Shown in pieces: positions 28,193-35,093 of a stretch of 35,093 nt of DNA. The notes under the pieces are model-generated. The model was not told the origin of the DNA and did not search any database. It saw nothing but the letters and a program-made list of their open reading frames with translations. The translations under genes were made by a program, and so were the position numbers. The stretch is taken from assembly GCA_947461435.1 (NCBI GenBank), contig CANHLE010000030.1:1-35093 (forward strand). Direction: 5' to 3'. Each line of letters starts with the position of its first letter. Position 1 is the first letter of the stretch. This DNA comes from Paracoccaceae bacterium (GTDB taxonomy: Bacteria; Pseudomonadota; Alphaproteobacteria; Rhodobacterales; Rhodobacteraceae).

Positions 28193-28936
28193 ATGAGCGA
28201 CCAGCCTGCCTTTCAAACCCCCGCCATTGTGCTGACCGGCGCCTGCGTGAGTGTGCAGGGCCGAACGATCTTGCGCGACATCACCTTGACCCTGACCGAT
28301 CCGCGCATCGGAATCATCGGACGCAATGGGTCTGGCAAAACCACCTTGCTGCGCCTGATCGCGGGTCTGGTGGAGCCGAGCGCCGGCCAGGTGCGGGTGG
28401 GTGCGCTGAACCCGGCCAAAGACCGCAAGGGTTTGTTGGCGCAGGTGGGGATCTTGTTTCAAAATCCCGATCACCAGATCTTGTTTCCAACGGTGATCGA
28501 AGAATTGACCTTTGGGTTGACCCAACAAGGCCTTACCGCCGCGCAGGCCGATGCGCGGGCCATGGCCCAGTTGACGGCAGAGGGCCGCGCGGCGTGGCGC
28601 GATGTGCCCTGCCACCACCTAAGCCAAGGGCAGCGGCAATACCTGTGTCTGATGGCCGTCTTGTTGATGCAGCCGCAGACGATCTTGCTGGATGAGCCGC
28701 TGGCGGGACTGGACTTGCCAACACAGACGCGGCTGAACCGCAGATTTGCTGCCCTGCCCCAACGTCTGATCACCATCAGCCATGACCCGGCGGCCATGAA
28801 GGCCTGCAGCAGGGTGATCTGGCTGGAGGGCGGCGCGGTGCGCCAAGACGGGGCGGCGGAGGCGGTTCTTGACGCCTTTCAGACCGAAATGGCGCGCCTT
28901 GGAGGGGCCGATGCTGACACTGACCTCGCCCCATAG
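28193..28936 (+). CDS. bioM: Biotin ECF transporter, ATPase component
   Basis: ATPase of the energy-coupling-factor biotin transporter. The 247-aa product has Walker A IGRNGSGKTTLLRL, Q-loop ILFQNPDHQILF (typical of CbiO/EcfA-type proteins), a signature variant LSQGQRQYLCLMAVL in place of LSGGQ, and Walker B TILLDEPLAGLD. ATG 28193 is chosen, although its Shine-Dalgarno is poor; a TTG at 28157 with GGAG before it is an alternative. It overlaps bioN by 26 bp. Confidence 0.86.
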   Translation: MSDQPAFQTPAIVLTGACVSVQGRTILRDITLTLTDPRIGIIGRNGSGKTTLLRLIAGLVEPSAGQVRVGALNPAKDRKGLLAQVGILFQNPDHQILFPTVIEELTFGLTQQGLTAAQADARAMAQLTAEGRAAWRDVPCHHLSQGQRQYLCLMAVLLMQPQTILLDEPLAGLDLPTQTRLNRRFAALPQRLITISHDPAAMKACSRVIWLEGGAVRQDGAAEAVLDAFQTEMARLGGADADTDLAP

Positions 28937-29510
28937 AACCTTTGCGCATGACTGGCCGGCAGGGGCCAAGGTTGCGGCGCTGTGTATCTTCACGCTGGTG
29001 CTGTTCCGCGTAACCTCGCCCCTGCCATTGGCGATGATGCTGGGCGCGGTGGCCGCGCTTGCGCTGGCCTGCGGCGGGCGGTTTGCCGCGGCCTTGATCC
29101 GCGCCCTGCGCCCTGTGTGGCCGTTTTTGGTGGTTTTGGCGCTGTGGCATCTGTGGACATCCGATCTGCCGGCCGGTTTGGTGATCGCCCTGCGGATGAT
29201 CGCCGCGCTGGCGGCCGCCAGTTTTGTCACGATGACGACGCCCTTGTTCGCGATGTTGGCCCTTTTTCAGCGGCTGACAGCGCCGCTGGCGCGCCTTGGG
29301 CTGAACCCAAAGGCCTTTTCCATCGCCTTGGCGCTGATGATCCGGTTCATCCCGGTGATGTTGGCCCGGTTTGACCAATTGGCCTTTGCCTGGCGGGCCC
29401 GGGCCGCGCGCCGGATGGGGTGGCAGGTCTTGATGCCCGCGGCTTTGGCCGCCCTTGATGACGCTGCCCATGTTGCCGAGGCCTTGCGCGCCCGGGGCGG
29501 GGCAGAGTAA
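28911..29510 (+). CDS. bioN: Biotin ECF transporter, transmembrane component
   Basis: 199-aa T-component of the biotin transporter, with about 4-5 hydrophobic segments. A short cytoplasmic loop region has FDQLAFAWRARAARRMGW, matching the coupling motif (two Ala-Arg-Ala-like elements: AWRARAAR and EALRARGG) that docks onto the ATPase. The start at 28911 has GGAGG upstream and begins MLTLTSPHRTFAHDW; the longer frame from 28869 is inside bioM. It lies 27 bp before bioY. Confidence 0.85.
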   Translation: MLTLTSPHRTFAHDWPAGAKVAALCIFTLVLFRVTSPLPLAMMLGAVAALALACGGRFAAALIRALRPVWPFLVVLALWHLWTSDLPAGLVIALRMIAALAAASFVTMTTPLFAMLALFQRLTAPLARLGLNPKAFSIALALMIRFIPVMLARFDQLAFAWRARAARRMGWQVLMPAALAALDDAAHVAEALRARGGAE

Positions 29511-29537
29511 GCACGCGCAACGTTGAAGGAGAGACCC

Positions 29538-30080
29538 TTGGAAAAGAACCTGACCCAGATCGCCTTGTTTGCGGCCCTGATCGCCGTGCTGGGACTTGTG
29601 CCCAAGATCGACCTTGCGGCAGGCGTGCCGATCACGGCCCAAAGTCTGGGGATCATGTTGTGCGGCACGGTTTTGGGGGCGCGTAATGGGGCCTTGGCGG
29701 TGCTGTTGTTTCTGTTTGTCACCATCGCAGGCTTGCCGCTGTTGTCGGGCGGGCGGGGCGGGTTTGCGGTGCTGGCAGGCCCGTCGGTTGGCTACATCAT
29801 CGGCTTTCCGATTGCGGCCTTTGTGACGGGCTGGATCGTGGAACGCTGGCGCGCGACTGTTGCCGTTTCGGCGACCCTTGCGGCCTTTGTGGGCGGGTTT
29901 GTTCTGCTGAACATTCTGGGGGTGATCGGCCTGTCCGTTATGCTGGGCAAGACCCTGCCCGAAGCCGCGCTTTTGGCCGCGCCCTTTGCCTTGGGCGATA
30001 CGATCAAATCCCTGATCGCCGGCGCCGTCACCGCGGCCATTGCCCGCGCGCGGCCCGAAGCGCTGCTGTCGCGCGCCTAG
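29538..30080 (+). CDS. bioY: Biotin transporter substrate-specific component
   Basis: Substrate-binding S-component that captures biotin, 180 aa, about 6 hydrophobic segments. Family blocks VPITAQSLGIMLCGTVLGARNGALAV, the GLPLLSGGRGGFAVLAGPSVGYIIGFPIAAFV region and a C-terminal FALGDTIKSLIAG are clear. The likely start is TTG at 29538 (product begins with EKNLTQIALF) with GGAGAG upstream; TTG 29523 is in frame but precedes that ribosome binding site. The stop TAG shares CTAG with the stop of the convergent thiolase gene. No BioR-like TTATAA palindrome was seen in front of bioM. Confidence 0.9.
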   Translation: MEKNLTQIALFAALIAVLGLVPKIDLAAGVPITAQSLGIMLCGTVLGARNGALAVLLFLFVTIAGLPLLSGGRGGFAVLAGPSVGYIIGFPIAAFVTGWIVERWRATVAVSATLAAFVGGFVLLNILGVIGLSVMLGKTLPEAALLAAPFALGDTIKSLIAGAVTAAIARARPEALLSRA

Positions 30081-31168
30081 GCTTTTTCGAACACGACAGC
30101 GGTGCCCAGGCCCCCGGCGGCGGATATCGCCGCAAGGCCGCGCCCTGCCTGCAATTCGTGAAACAGGCGGACGGCCAGAATCGCGCCCGAGGCCCCGATC
30201 GGATGGCCGCGTGCCACTGCGCCGCCGCCGGGATTGACCAAGCCAAGGTCAAGGCCCAGCGCCTCGGCGCAGGCGATGGCCTGAACCGCATAAGCTTCCA
30301 TCAACTCGACTATGGTCAGGTTGTTCGGGCCCGAATGGGCCATTTCCAGCGCCCGGTACATGGCCGCAACCGCCCCCAAGGCCGGCTCTTGTGGATTGGA
30401 GCCCAAGGTGACGCCGGACACGATGCGCATCCCCCTGCCCTGCGCCAACCCTTGAGAGCTGACGATCACAAAGGCCGCGGCATCGGCGGCAACGGCGGTG
30501 TTGGCGGCCGTGATGGAACCAGAGAGTACGCCCGCCCTTTGCGCCAGTGCCGGGTTCAGCGGGCGCGTGAACGCATCGCGCATCTGCCCCAAGACCGGCA
30601 CAAGTTCCACTTCAAGCCACTTTTGCGCGGCGACCGCCTTGGCGTGGCTGTGGACCGACCAATTGTCCTGATCCGCGCGCGAGATGCCCAAACGCGCCGC
30701 CAGCGCGGCCGCAGCATCGGTCACATTCGGGTCGCGGTCGGGCCAAGGGGTAAAGGGCGGCTGATCATAGGGTTTGGACGGCCCGCCCTTGGGATCTGTC
30801 ATCAACCGGATGGGCCTGCGAGAATAGCTTTCGACGCCGCCGGCAATCACCACTTTGGCGGCCCCGCTGTCCACAAGGGCGCGGGCGATCAAAATGGCAT
30901 CCAGCCCGCCCACACATTGGCGGTCAATCGACAAGCCCGCGACGCGCTGGGGCAGCCGCGCGGCCAGCGCCACACGGCGCGCCGGGTTGCCGCCGAGGCC
31001 CAACGCGTTGGAACAGATCACCTCGTCCACATCCTGCGGGGACAGGCCGGCATCGTCCAGAAGGGCGGCGATGACCGGCGAGGCCAGATCCTCGATCGAC
31101 AATTTTGCGAAGGCGCCGCCGCGGGGGACGACCGCCGTTCGGCGCGCGGCAATCACATAAGCGGTCAT
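30077..31168 (-). CDS. Thiolase-family protein with altered catalytic positions
   Basis: Thiolase-like acyl-CoA acyltransferase of 363 aa, somewhat short for the family (about 390). The nucleophile region is retained (Cys85 in DRQCVGGLDAI), as is the GHPIGASGA histidine (His322). However the position of the second catalytic Cys is Ser349 in AISAAGGLGTAV, and the NEAF-type Asn is Met290 in MEAYAVQ. This pattern suggests a biosynthetic acyltransferase of altered activity, or a degenerate enzyme, rather than an ordinary acetyl-CoA acetyltransferase. The start ATG overlaps the stop of the upstream ligase gene (ATGA). It is convergent with bioY, sharing CTAG for both stops. Substrate unknown. Confidence 0.85.
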   Translation of the reverse strand: MTAYVIAARRTAVVPRGGAFAKLSIEDLASPVIAALLDDAGLSPQDVDEVICSNALGLGGNPARRVALAARLPQRVAGLSIDRQCVGGLDAILIARALVDSGAAKVVIAGGVESYSRRPIRLMTDPKGGPSKPYDQPPFTPWPDRDPNVTDAAAALAARLGISRADQDNWSVHSHAKAVAAQKWLEVELVPVLGQMRDAFTRPLNPALAQRAGVLSGSITAANTAVAADAAAFVIVSSQGLAQGRGMRIVSGVTLGSNPQEPALGAVAAMYRALEMAHSGPNNLTIVELMEAYAVQAIACAEALGLDLGLVNPGGGAVARGHPIGASGAILAVRLFHELQAGRGLAAISAAGGLGTAVVFEKA

Positions 31169-32271
31169 TGCCGCACCATATCCGCCAAAGCCACGAGATC
31201 GGTCTTGCCCGAGGCAAGGATTGGCCATTCCTCAAGCCAGAGGAAGGACTTGGGACATTTCAAAGGGCCAAGATGGGCACGAAGGGCGGCCTGCAGGCTG
31301 TCTTGCGCCGCGCGCTGTCCTTGCACAACGGCCACCAGATGCACCCCGCGCAGGGGATCTGGCCTTGGCAAAACCGCACAGCGGCGAACGCCCGGCAGGC
31401 CCATCAGGAAATCTTCGATCTCTTCGGGAAAAACATTCTGGTCGGCAACTGTGACCATTCGGCCCGCCCGTCCCGACAGAAATAAAAGCCCCGTGTCCAT
31501 CCGCCCCATTTCGCCCACCGAAAGCCACCCATCTTCCCAGCGTGCGCTGCCCGGATCGTCCCCGGCATAGGCCAGAAACAGATAGGGCGATCGCACCCAA
31601 ACCTCGCCCAAGGGACCCTTGAGCCTTATTTCAACCCCCGGATAAGCCCGACCGACAGAACCGGGGGGATCCTCCGAACACGCAAGTGAAATGAAACTTG
31701 ATTCAGCGGTACCGTAAAATTCGCGCAGATCGGCCCCGGGGGCCATGGCCAAAAGGCCTGCGCGCAGTGCTGCGTCCACCTTGGACCCACCAACTACGAT
31801 GACCCGCAACGCAGGCAAGCCATCCCTGCCAGCCTCCACAATCAGGCGCAACTGCGCGGGCGTGGCATAGAGAACCTCTATGTTTCCGTCCGACAAAGCC
31901 CGCCACTGCCGATCCGGCCGCAGTGAACAAAGGCTATAAAGATCGGCCCCCAGATGCAAGGCCTCAACCGCGCCATAAAGCGACAACGACTGCTCCATCG
32001 CGCCCAGGACGGCCACGCGGGTGCCCGGCCCGATGCCGAAAAGCGCTGCGTTCACCGCAAAGCTGTGTATCCACGATTGCATGGTGCGCCGGATGTGGCG
32101 CGGCTTGCCGGATGAGCCGGAGGTCAGGGTTTCAAACTGGGCAAATCCCGCAAGGATTGGGCCTGCGCCGCCGATGCGAAACGGTTGGCCGGGCGTGGCA
32201 AGCGCCTGCAAAAGGGGCTGTGCGCGGCCCAGCACGATCCGGCCCGTTGGCGCGATCTGAAACACATTCAT
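31165..32271 (-). CDS. Short AMP-forming acyl/aryl-CoA ligase-like protein
   Basis: Adenylate-forming enzyme of 368 aa, about 130 residues shorter than a typical acyl-CoA ligase. The core motifs remain: the phosphate loop LTSGSSGKPR at about 49-58, FYGTAESS, GWLSVGEMGRMD (where most relatives have TGD), and the hinge-type GRAGRMVTVADQNVFPEEIE. The C-terminal catalytic Lys356 is in ASGKTD. The shortening falls in the N-terminal region before the phosphate loop, where relatives have a longer fold. Starts at ATG 32271, 37 bp after aroQ, and is coupled to the thiolase gene through ATGA. Substrate unknown; a fatty or aryl acid is expected from the family. Confidence 0.82.
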   Translation of the reverse strand: MNVFQIAPTGRIVLGRAQPLLQALATPGQPFRIGGAGPILAGFAQFETLTSGSSGKPRHIRRTMQSWIHSFAVNAALFGIGPGTRVAVLGAMEQSLSLYGAVEALHLGADLYSLCSLRPDRQWRALSDGNIEVLYATPAQLRLIVEAGRDGLPALRVIVVGGSKVDAALRAGLLAMAPGADLREFYGTAESSFISLACSEDPPGSVGRAYPGVEIRLKGPLGEVWVRSPYLFLAYAGDDPGSARWEDGWLSVGEMGRMDTGLLFLSGRAGRMVTVADQNVFPEEIEDFLMGLPGVRRCAVLPRPDPLRGVHLVAVVQGQRAAQDSLQAALRAHLGPLKCPKSFLWLEEWPILASGKTDLVALADMVRQ

Positions 32272-32308
32272 CGCTTGCCCCCATCTGCGGTGCCCGGACC
32301 GGGTGCCC

Positions 32309-32749
32309 TTAGGAGACCAGAAGGCTGGCCAGACGGCGCAGCGCCAGAAGATAGCCTTCCGTACCGCAGCCGGCGATCACCCCATCGGCGCGCGCGCTGA
32401 CATAGGAATGATGCCGAAACGTCTCGCGTTTGTGGATGTTCGAGATGTGCACTTCCATCACCAGGCCATCATAGGCGTTGAGGGCATCCAAAATCGCGAC
32501 GGAAGTGTGCGAATAAGCCCCCGGATTGATCACGATCGCCGCCGAGGTGCCGCGCGCGGCGTGGATCATCTCTACCAGAGCGCCTTCGTGATTGGACTGA
32601 TAGGCGGTCAGGGACAGGCCCAGATCGGCGGCCAGCGCGGTGCAGCGCGCCAGAACATCGGCCAAGGTTTCGGCACCATAAATCTCTGGCTGCCGCAGGC
32701 CCAGAAGGTTCAAGTTCGGTCCATTCAACAGGATGACATGTGGGGTCAC
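32309..32749 (-). CDS. aroQ: 3-dehydroquinate dehydratase, type II
   Basis: Converts 3-dehydroquinate to 3-dehydroshikimate in the shikimate pathway, as a dodecamer in the cytoplasm. The 146-aa product starts [13 protein letters not shown] after the start codon, with the catalytic Tyr in [12 protein letters not shown], then [28 protein letters not shown] and [12 protein letters not shown]. Of the candidate starts, GTG 32749 with AAGGA 11 nt upstream gives the normal length; TTG 32779 has no Shine-Dalgarno. It heads the minus-strand unit with the ligase and thiolase genes. Confidence 0.92.
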   Translation of the reverse strand: MTPHVILLNGPNLNLLGLRQPEIYGAETLADVLARCTALAADLGLSLTAYQSNHEGALVEMIHAARGTSAAIVINPGAYSHTSVAILDALNAYDGLVMEVHISNIHKRETFRHHSYVSARADGVIAGCGTEGYLLALRRLASLLVS

Positions 32750-32813
32750 GGCTTGGGCTTTCCTTGCGACTTTTTCCAAAGCTTAACCGCAATGAGACCA
32801 AAGGAAAAGGAAA

Positions 32814-32842
32814 GACGCGCCCTCGCATGGCGAAGGCGCGTC
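32814..32842 (-). terminator. Intrinsic terminator of metF
   Basis: 13-bp arms (32814-32826 / 32830-32842, one G:U-type mismatch) with a 3-nt loop. On the minus strand a T-rich tract (TTTCCTTTTCC) follows. It ends 51 nt past the metF stop and separates metF from aroQ. Confidence 0.8.
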
Positions 32843-32892
32843 CATCAGGTCACGCAACGTGGGGACAACAAACGCACCAGGGAGCGGCGCTG

Positions 32893-33759
32893 TCACGCGA
32901 CCTTTTCAAGTTGAACCTCGGGGGCCAATCCCAAGGCATGCACCACTTCGCGGGTCAGGCCGGGGCGGTTCAGCGTATAAAAATGCAGATCCGAAACTCC
33001 GCCTTGGATCAGCCGGTCACACAGCGCCGTGCAGTGGGCCAGCGCCAAAAGATCCTGCCGCCCGTCGCGGGTGGCGGTTGTAAAGGCTTCGTCCAGCTTG
33101 GCAGGCACGCGTGTGCCGCAGCGGGCGGCGAATCTTTTCGCGCCAGCCCAGCTTTGGATCGGCAGAATTCCGGGGATAAGAGGGGCATTGATGCCAATTT
33201 TCGCGCAGCGGTCGCGAAAGCGAAAGAAGGTATCTGCATCAAAGAAGAATTGCGTGATGGCGCTGGTGGCCCCGGCATCCAACTTGGCCTTCAGCCAATG
33301 CGCATCGGCATCGGCATCGGCCGCATCGGGGTGCTGTTCGGGATAGGCCCCGACCCTGATCTTGAATTTTCCGGTTTTGGCAAGCGCCTCGACCAATTCA
33401 ACGGAACTTGCAAACCCGTCCTTTTGGGGGGTGAACCGATCGGCACCCTGCGGGGCATCGCCGCGCAGCGCGACGATTTGCGTGACGCCCACCTCGGCAT
33501 AGCTTTCGGCGATCTGCAGGGTTTGGGCGCGTGTGGCATCGACACAGGTCAAATGCGCCGCCACCGTCAGACCGTAGTTGCGGTGAATTGTGCCGACGGC
33601 ATCATGCGTCAACTTGCGGGTCGTGCCGCCCGCCCCATAGGTGACCGACACGAATTCCGGGCCCATGGGGGCAAGCGCCTGCACCGTTTCAAACAGCCGG
33701 AACGAGGCATCAAGCGTTTGTGGCGGGAAGAATTCGAACGAGATATGGGGGGTGGTCAT
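32893..33759 (-). CDS. metF: 5,10-methylenetetrahydrofolate reductase
   Basis: Flavoprotein that reduces 5,10-methylene-tetrahydrofolate to 5-methyl-tetrahydrofolate, the methyl donor for methionine synthesis. The 288-aa product begins ISFEFFPPQT with the conserved FEFFPP block, then FVSVTYGAGGTTR, AHLTCVDATRAQ and VALRGDAPQG, with FDADTFFRFRDRC and GILPIQSW. AGGAGA lies 6 nt before the ATG. It is divergent from the LysR gene across a perfect MetR-type site. Confidence 0.95.
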   Translation of the reverse strand: MTTPHISFEFFPPQTLDASFRLFETVQALAPMGPEFVSVTYGAGGTTRKLTHDAVGTIHRNYGLTVAAHLTCVDATRAQTLQIAESYAEVGVTQIVALRGDAPQGADRFTPQKDGFASSVELVEALAKTGKFKIRVGAYPEQHPDAADADADAHWLKAKLDAGATSAITQFFFDADTFFRFRDRCAKIGINAPLIPGILPIQSWAGAKRFAARCGTRVPAKLDEAFTTATRDGRQDLLALAHCTALCDRLIQGGVSDLHFYTLNRPGLTREVVHALGLAPEVQLEKVA

Positions 33760-33793
33760 GGCGGTCTCCTATCACTTGTCCCCTTATCGCAGA

Positions 33794-33833
33794 GTTGATA
33801 ACGTGAAACCAATTCATATATTTCACTATCAAC
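33794..33833. promoter_or_regulatory. MetR-type operator between metF and metR
   Basis: TGAA (33804-33807), 5 bp, then TTCA (33813-33816): a perfect TGAAnnnnnTTCA consensus for MetR. It is nested in a larger near-symmetrical repeat, GTTGATA (33794-33800) with TGAAA, and TTTCAC then TATCAAC (33827-33833). The gap between the two starts is only 88 bp, so both promoters must overlap it. Confidence 0.75.
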
Positions 33834-33847
33834 ATGAGGATCACAGC

Positions 33848-34753
33848 ATGTACATTGAACTGCGCCACCTGCGCACGATCCGCGCCATTCATCAGGCAGG
33901 CGGTCTGGCGCGCGCGGCCGACATGATGAACATGACGCAATCGGCCCTGTCGCATCAGGTTGCGGGGCTGGAAGATCAGGTGGGGATGGAGCTGTTCGTG
34001 CGAAGGTCCAAGCCCATGACGCTGTCATCGGCGGGCATTCGGCTGCTGCGCACGGCCGACCGCATCTTGCCAGAGATCGCCGCGCTGGAAGAAGAGTTCC
34101 AGTCGCTTCGGTCGGGCAAGACCGGCCGGTTGCACATCGCGATTCAATGCCACGCCTGTTTTGACTGGCTTTTCCCCGTGCTCGAGATGTTCCGCCATGC
34201 CTGGCCAGAGGTGGATGTCGATATCCGCGCGGGACTGGCGTTCGACAGCTTTCCGGCGCTGCTGCGCGAAGAGGTGGATCTGGTGATCTCCTCCAACCCC
34301 GAACCCCTGCCGGGCCTGACCTTCAACCCGCTGTTCGATTATGCGCCCACATTCGTCGCCTCGGCGCAAAACCCGCTTGCGGCCAAAGCGATGATTGAGG
34401 CGGAGGATTTTCGCGATCAGACCCTGATCACCTACCCCGTCACGCGCGACAAGCTGGATGTCTTCACCGACCTTCTGACCCCCGCCAAGGTGGAGCCCCG
34501 CGCGCAGCGCCCGGTGGAATTGACGGCGGTGATCTTGATGCTGGTGGGGTCGAACCGGGGGGTGGCGGTGCTGCCCGACTGGGTGATCCGCGACGTGAAG
34601 ATGAATGCCGATTATGTGACCCGCCCGCTGGCCCCCGGCAACCTGACCCGCAGGCTTTTTGCGGTCACACGGGATGAAGACGCCGCCAAACCCTTCATGG
34701 CGCATTTCCTGCGGCTGGGGAGAAGCGAGCCGGTGAAGCTGCAAAGGGCGTAG
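33848..34753 (+). CDS. metR: LysR-family regulator, MetR type
   Basis: 301-aa LysR-type activator, probably of metF and its own promoter, with homocysteine as co-inducer. Helix-turn-helix in the N-terminal 60 residues (IELRHLRTIRAIHQAGGLAR, then MTQSALSHQVAGLEDQVG), then a substrate-binding domain with HIAIQCHACFDWLFPVLE and GVAVLPDWVIRDV. ATG 33848 has GAGGA 7 nt upstream; the frame extends back to 33641 antisense to metF but that part is unsupported. Divergent pairing with metF and the MetR site back the assignment. Confidence 0.9.
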   Translation: MYIELRHLRTIRAIHQAGGLARAADMMNMTQSALSHQVAGLEDQVGMELFVRRSKPMTLSSAGIRLLRTADRILPEIAALEEEFQSLRSGKTGRLHIAIQCHACFDWLFPVLEMFRHAWPEVDVDIRAGLAFDSFPALLREEVDLVISSNPEPLPGLTFNPLFDYAPTFVASAQNPLAAKAMIEAEDFRDQTLITYPVTRDKLDVFTDLLTPAKVEPRAQRPVELTAVILMLVGSNRGVAVLPDWVIRDVKMNADYVTRPLAPGNLTRRLFAVTRDEDAAKPFMAHFLRLGRSEPVKLQRA

Positions 34754-34767
34754 GAGGCAAAAGGGAG

Positions 34768-34789
34768 CGTCCAGATCTGGACGTTTTTT
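34768..34789 (+). terminator. Intrinsic terminator of metR
   Basis: CGTCCA/TGGACG stem with GATC loop (34768-34783), a perfect 16-nt palindrome, followed by TTTTTT at 34784-34789. It begins 14 nt after the metR stop. Confidence 0.88.
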
Positions 34790-35093
34790 GATTCCCTTTG
34801 GATTCAAGGGGTTGGTTTTTGGATTTTAACGGTTTGGTAAGGGTTGGGGGTGCTGGGGGCAAAGTCAACGCCCATCAAGGCTCCCGCGACTGAGGGCAGC
34901 CTATCTGAGCCGCGAATATGGCCAACACACGCAAATAGCAGGATATCCGCGTCTCAGTCGGCATTTCGGAGGGCCATGCAAAATCGCTGGCGGGCGATAT
35001 TGTCATGAAGGTCAGGAGGGGGGCAGGCAGCTTTTCCGGATGGCATAGCCCAACCGCCGAGGACCAAACCTGCATCCCCTCGAATTCGATGGC
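34790..35093. other. 304-bp end region without a recognisable gene
   Basis: After the metR terminator the sequence is T/G-rich (TTTGG-like repeats to about 34860), then becomes more mixed. A 66-codon frame on the minus strand (34875-35075) lacks a ribosome binding site and family features, so I do not call it. No RNA gene or repeat seen. The rest of the neighbouring gene may lie past the window. Confidence 0.4.

Noticed and set aside
34875-35075. 66-codon minus-strand frame at the window end
   Set aside because: No Shine-Dalgarno, no recognisable motif; near the end of the window, so left uncalled.

Overview
The window looks like a chromosomal segment of an alphaproteobacterium of the Rhodobacterales (Rhodobacteraceae, Rhodobacter/Roseobacter-like). 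The grounds are GC-rich coding sequence, a pccB–pccR (ScfR-type regulator) propionyl-CoA locus with TTTGCAAA operators, a betI–betA / choXWV choline locus, an ECF-type bioMNY biotin transporter, and adjacent topA and dprA genes. No rRNA, tRNA, insertion sequence, prophage or CRISPR array was seen. All assignments come from reading motifs; no database search was run.

Layout. 1-5.2 kb: parE (minus), then on the plus strand an NAD-dependent epimerase, the antiporter nhaA, a ThuA-like protein and a translationally coupled DUF4287 protein, closed by a strong bidirectional terminator. 5.2-16.7 kb is a propionate block: methylmalonyl-CoA mutase (scpA), pccA and pccB on the minus strand, with a DUF4174 gene on the plus strand between scpA and pccA. 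Between pccA and pccB lie a row of small minus-strand genes: two tiny lipoproteins (65 and 46 aa), a 133-aa unknown and a 131-aa DUF6497-like protein. Divergent from pccB are a Bcr/CflA-type MFS exporter, the regulator pccR with a near-perfect 29-bp palindromic operator, and an SRPBCC/CoxG-like gene. No methylmalonyl-CoA epimerase is present here.

16.7-22 kb is a choline block: betA and betI (minus, GTGA overlap) face choX-choW-choV (plus) across a BetI-like operator. The import genes bring choline in and BetA oxidises it. No betB lies in the window. 22-26.7 kb carries a periplasmic unknown whose ribosome binding site is buried in a hairpin, then topA and dprA. 26.8-30.1 kb carries gabT and bioM-bioN-bioY. 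30.1-32.8 kb (minus) carries aroQ, a short AMP-forming ligase and a thiolase with altered catalytic positions. The last part is metF and metR, divergent around a clear MetR site, and a 300-bp tail with no convincing gene.

The most notable points are: TTTGCAAA elements that put the MFS exporter into the probable PccR regulon; a truncated ligase plus degenerate thiolase convergent with the biotin transporter; an SD-sequestering hairpin downstream of topA; and three convergent gene pairs that share a 4-bp palindrome (CTAG or TTAA) as both stop codons.
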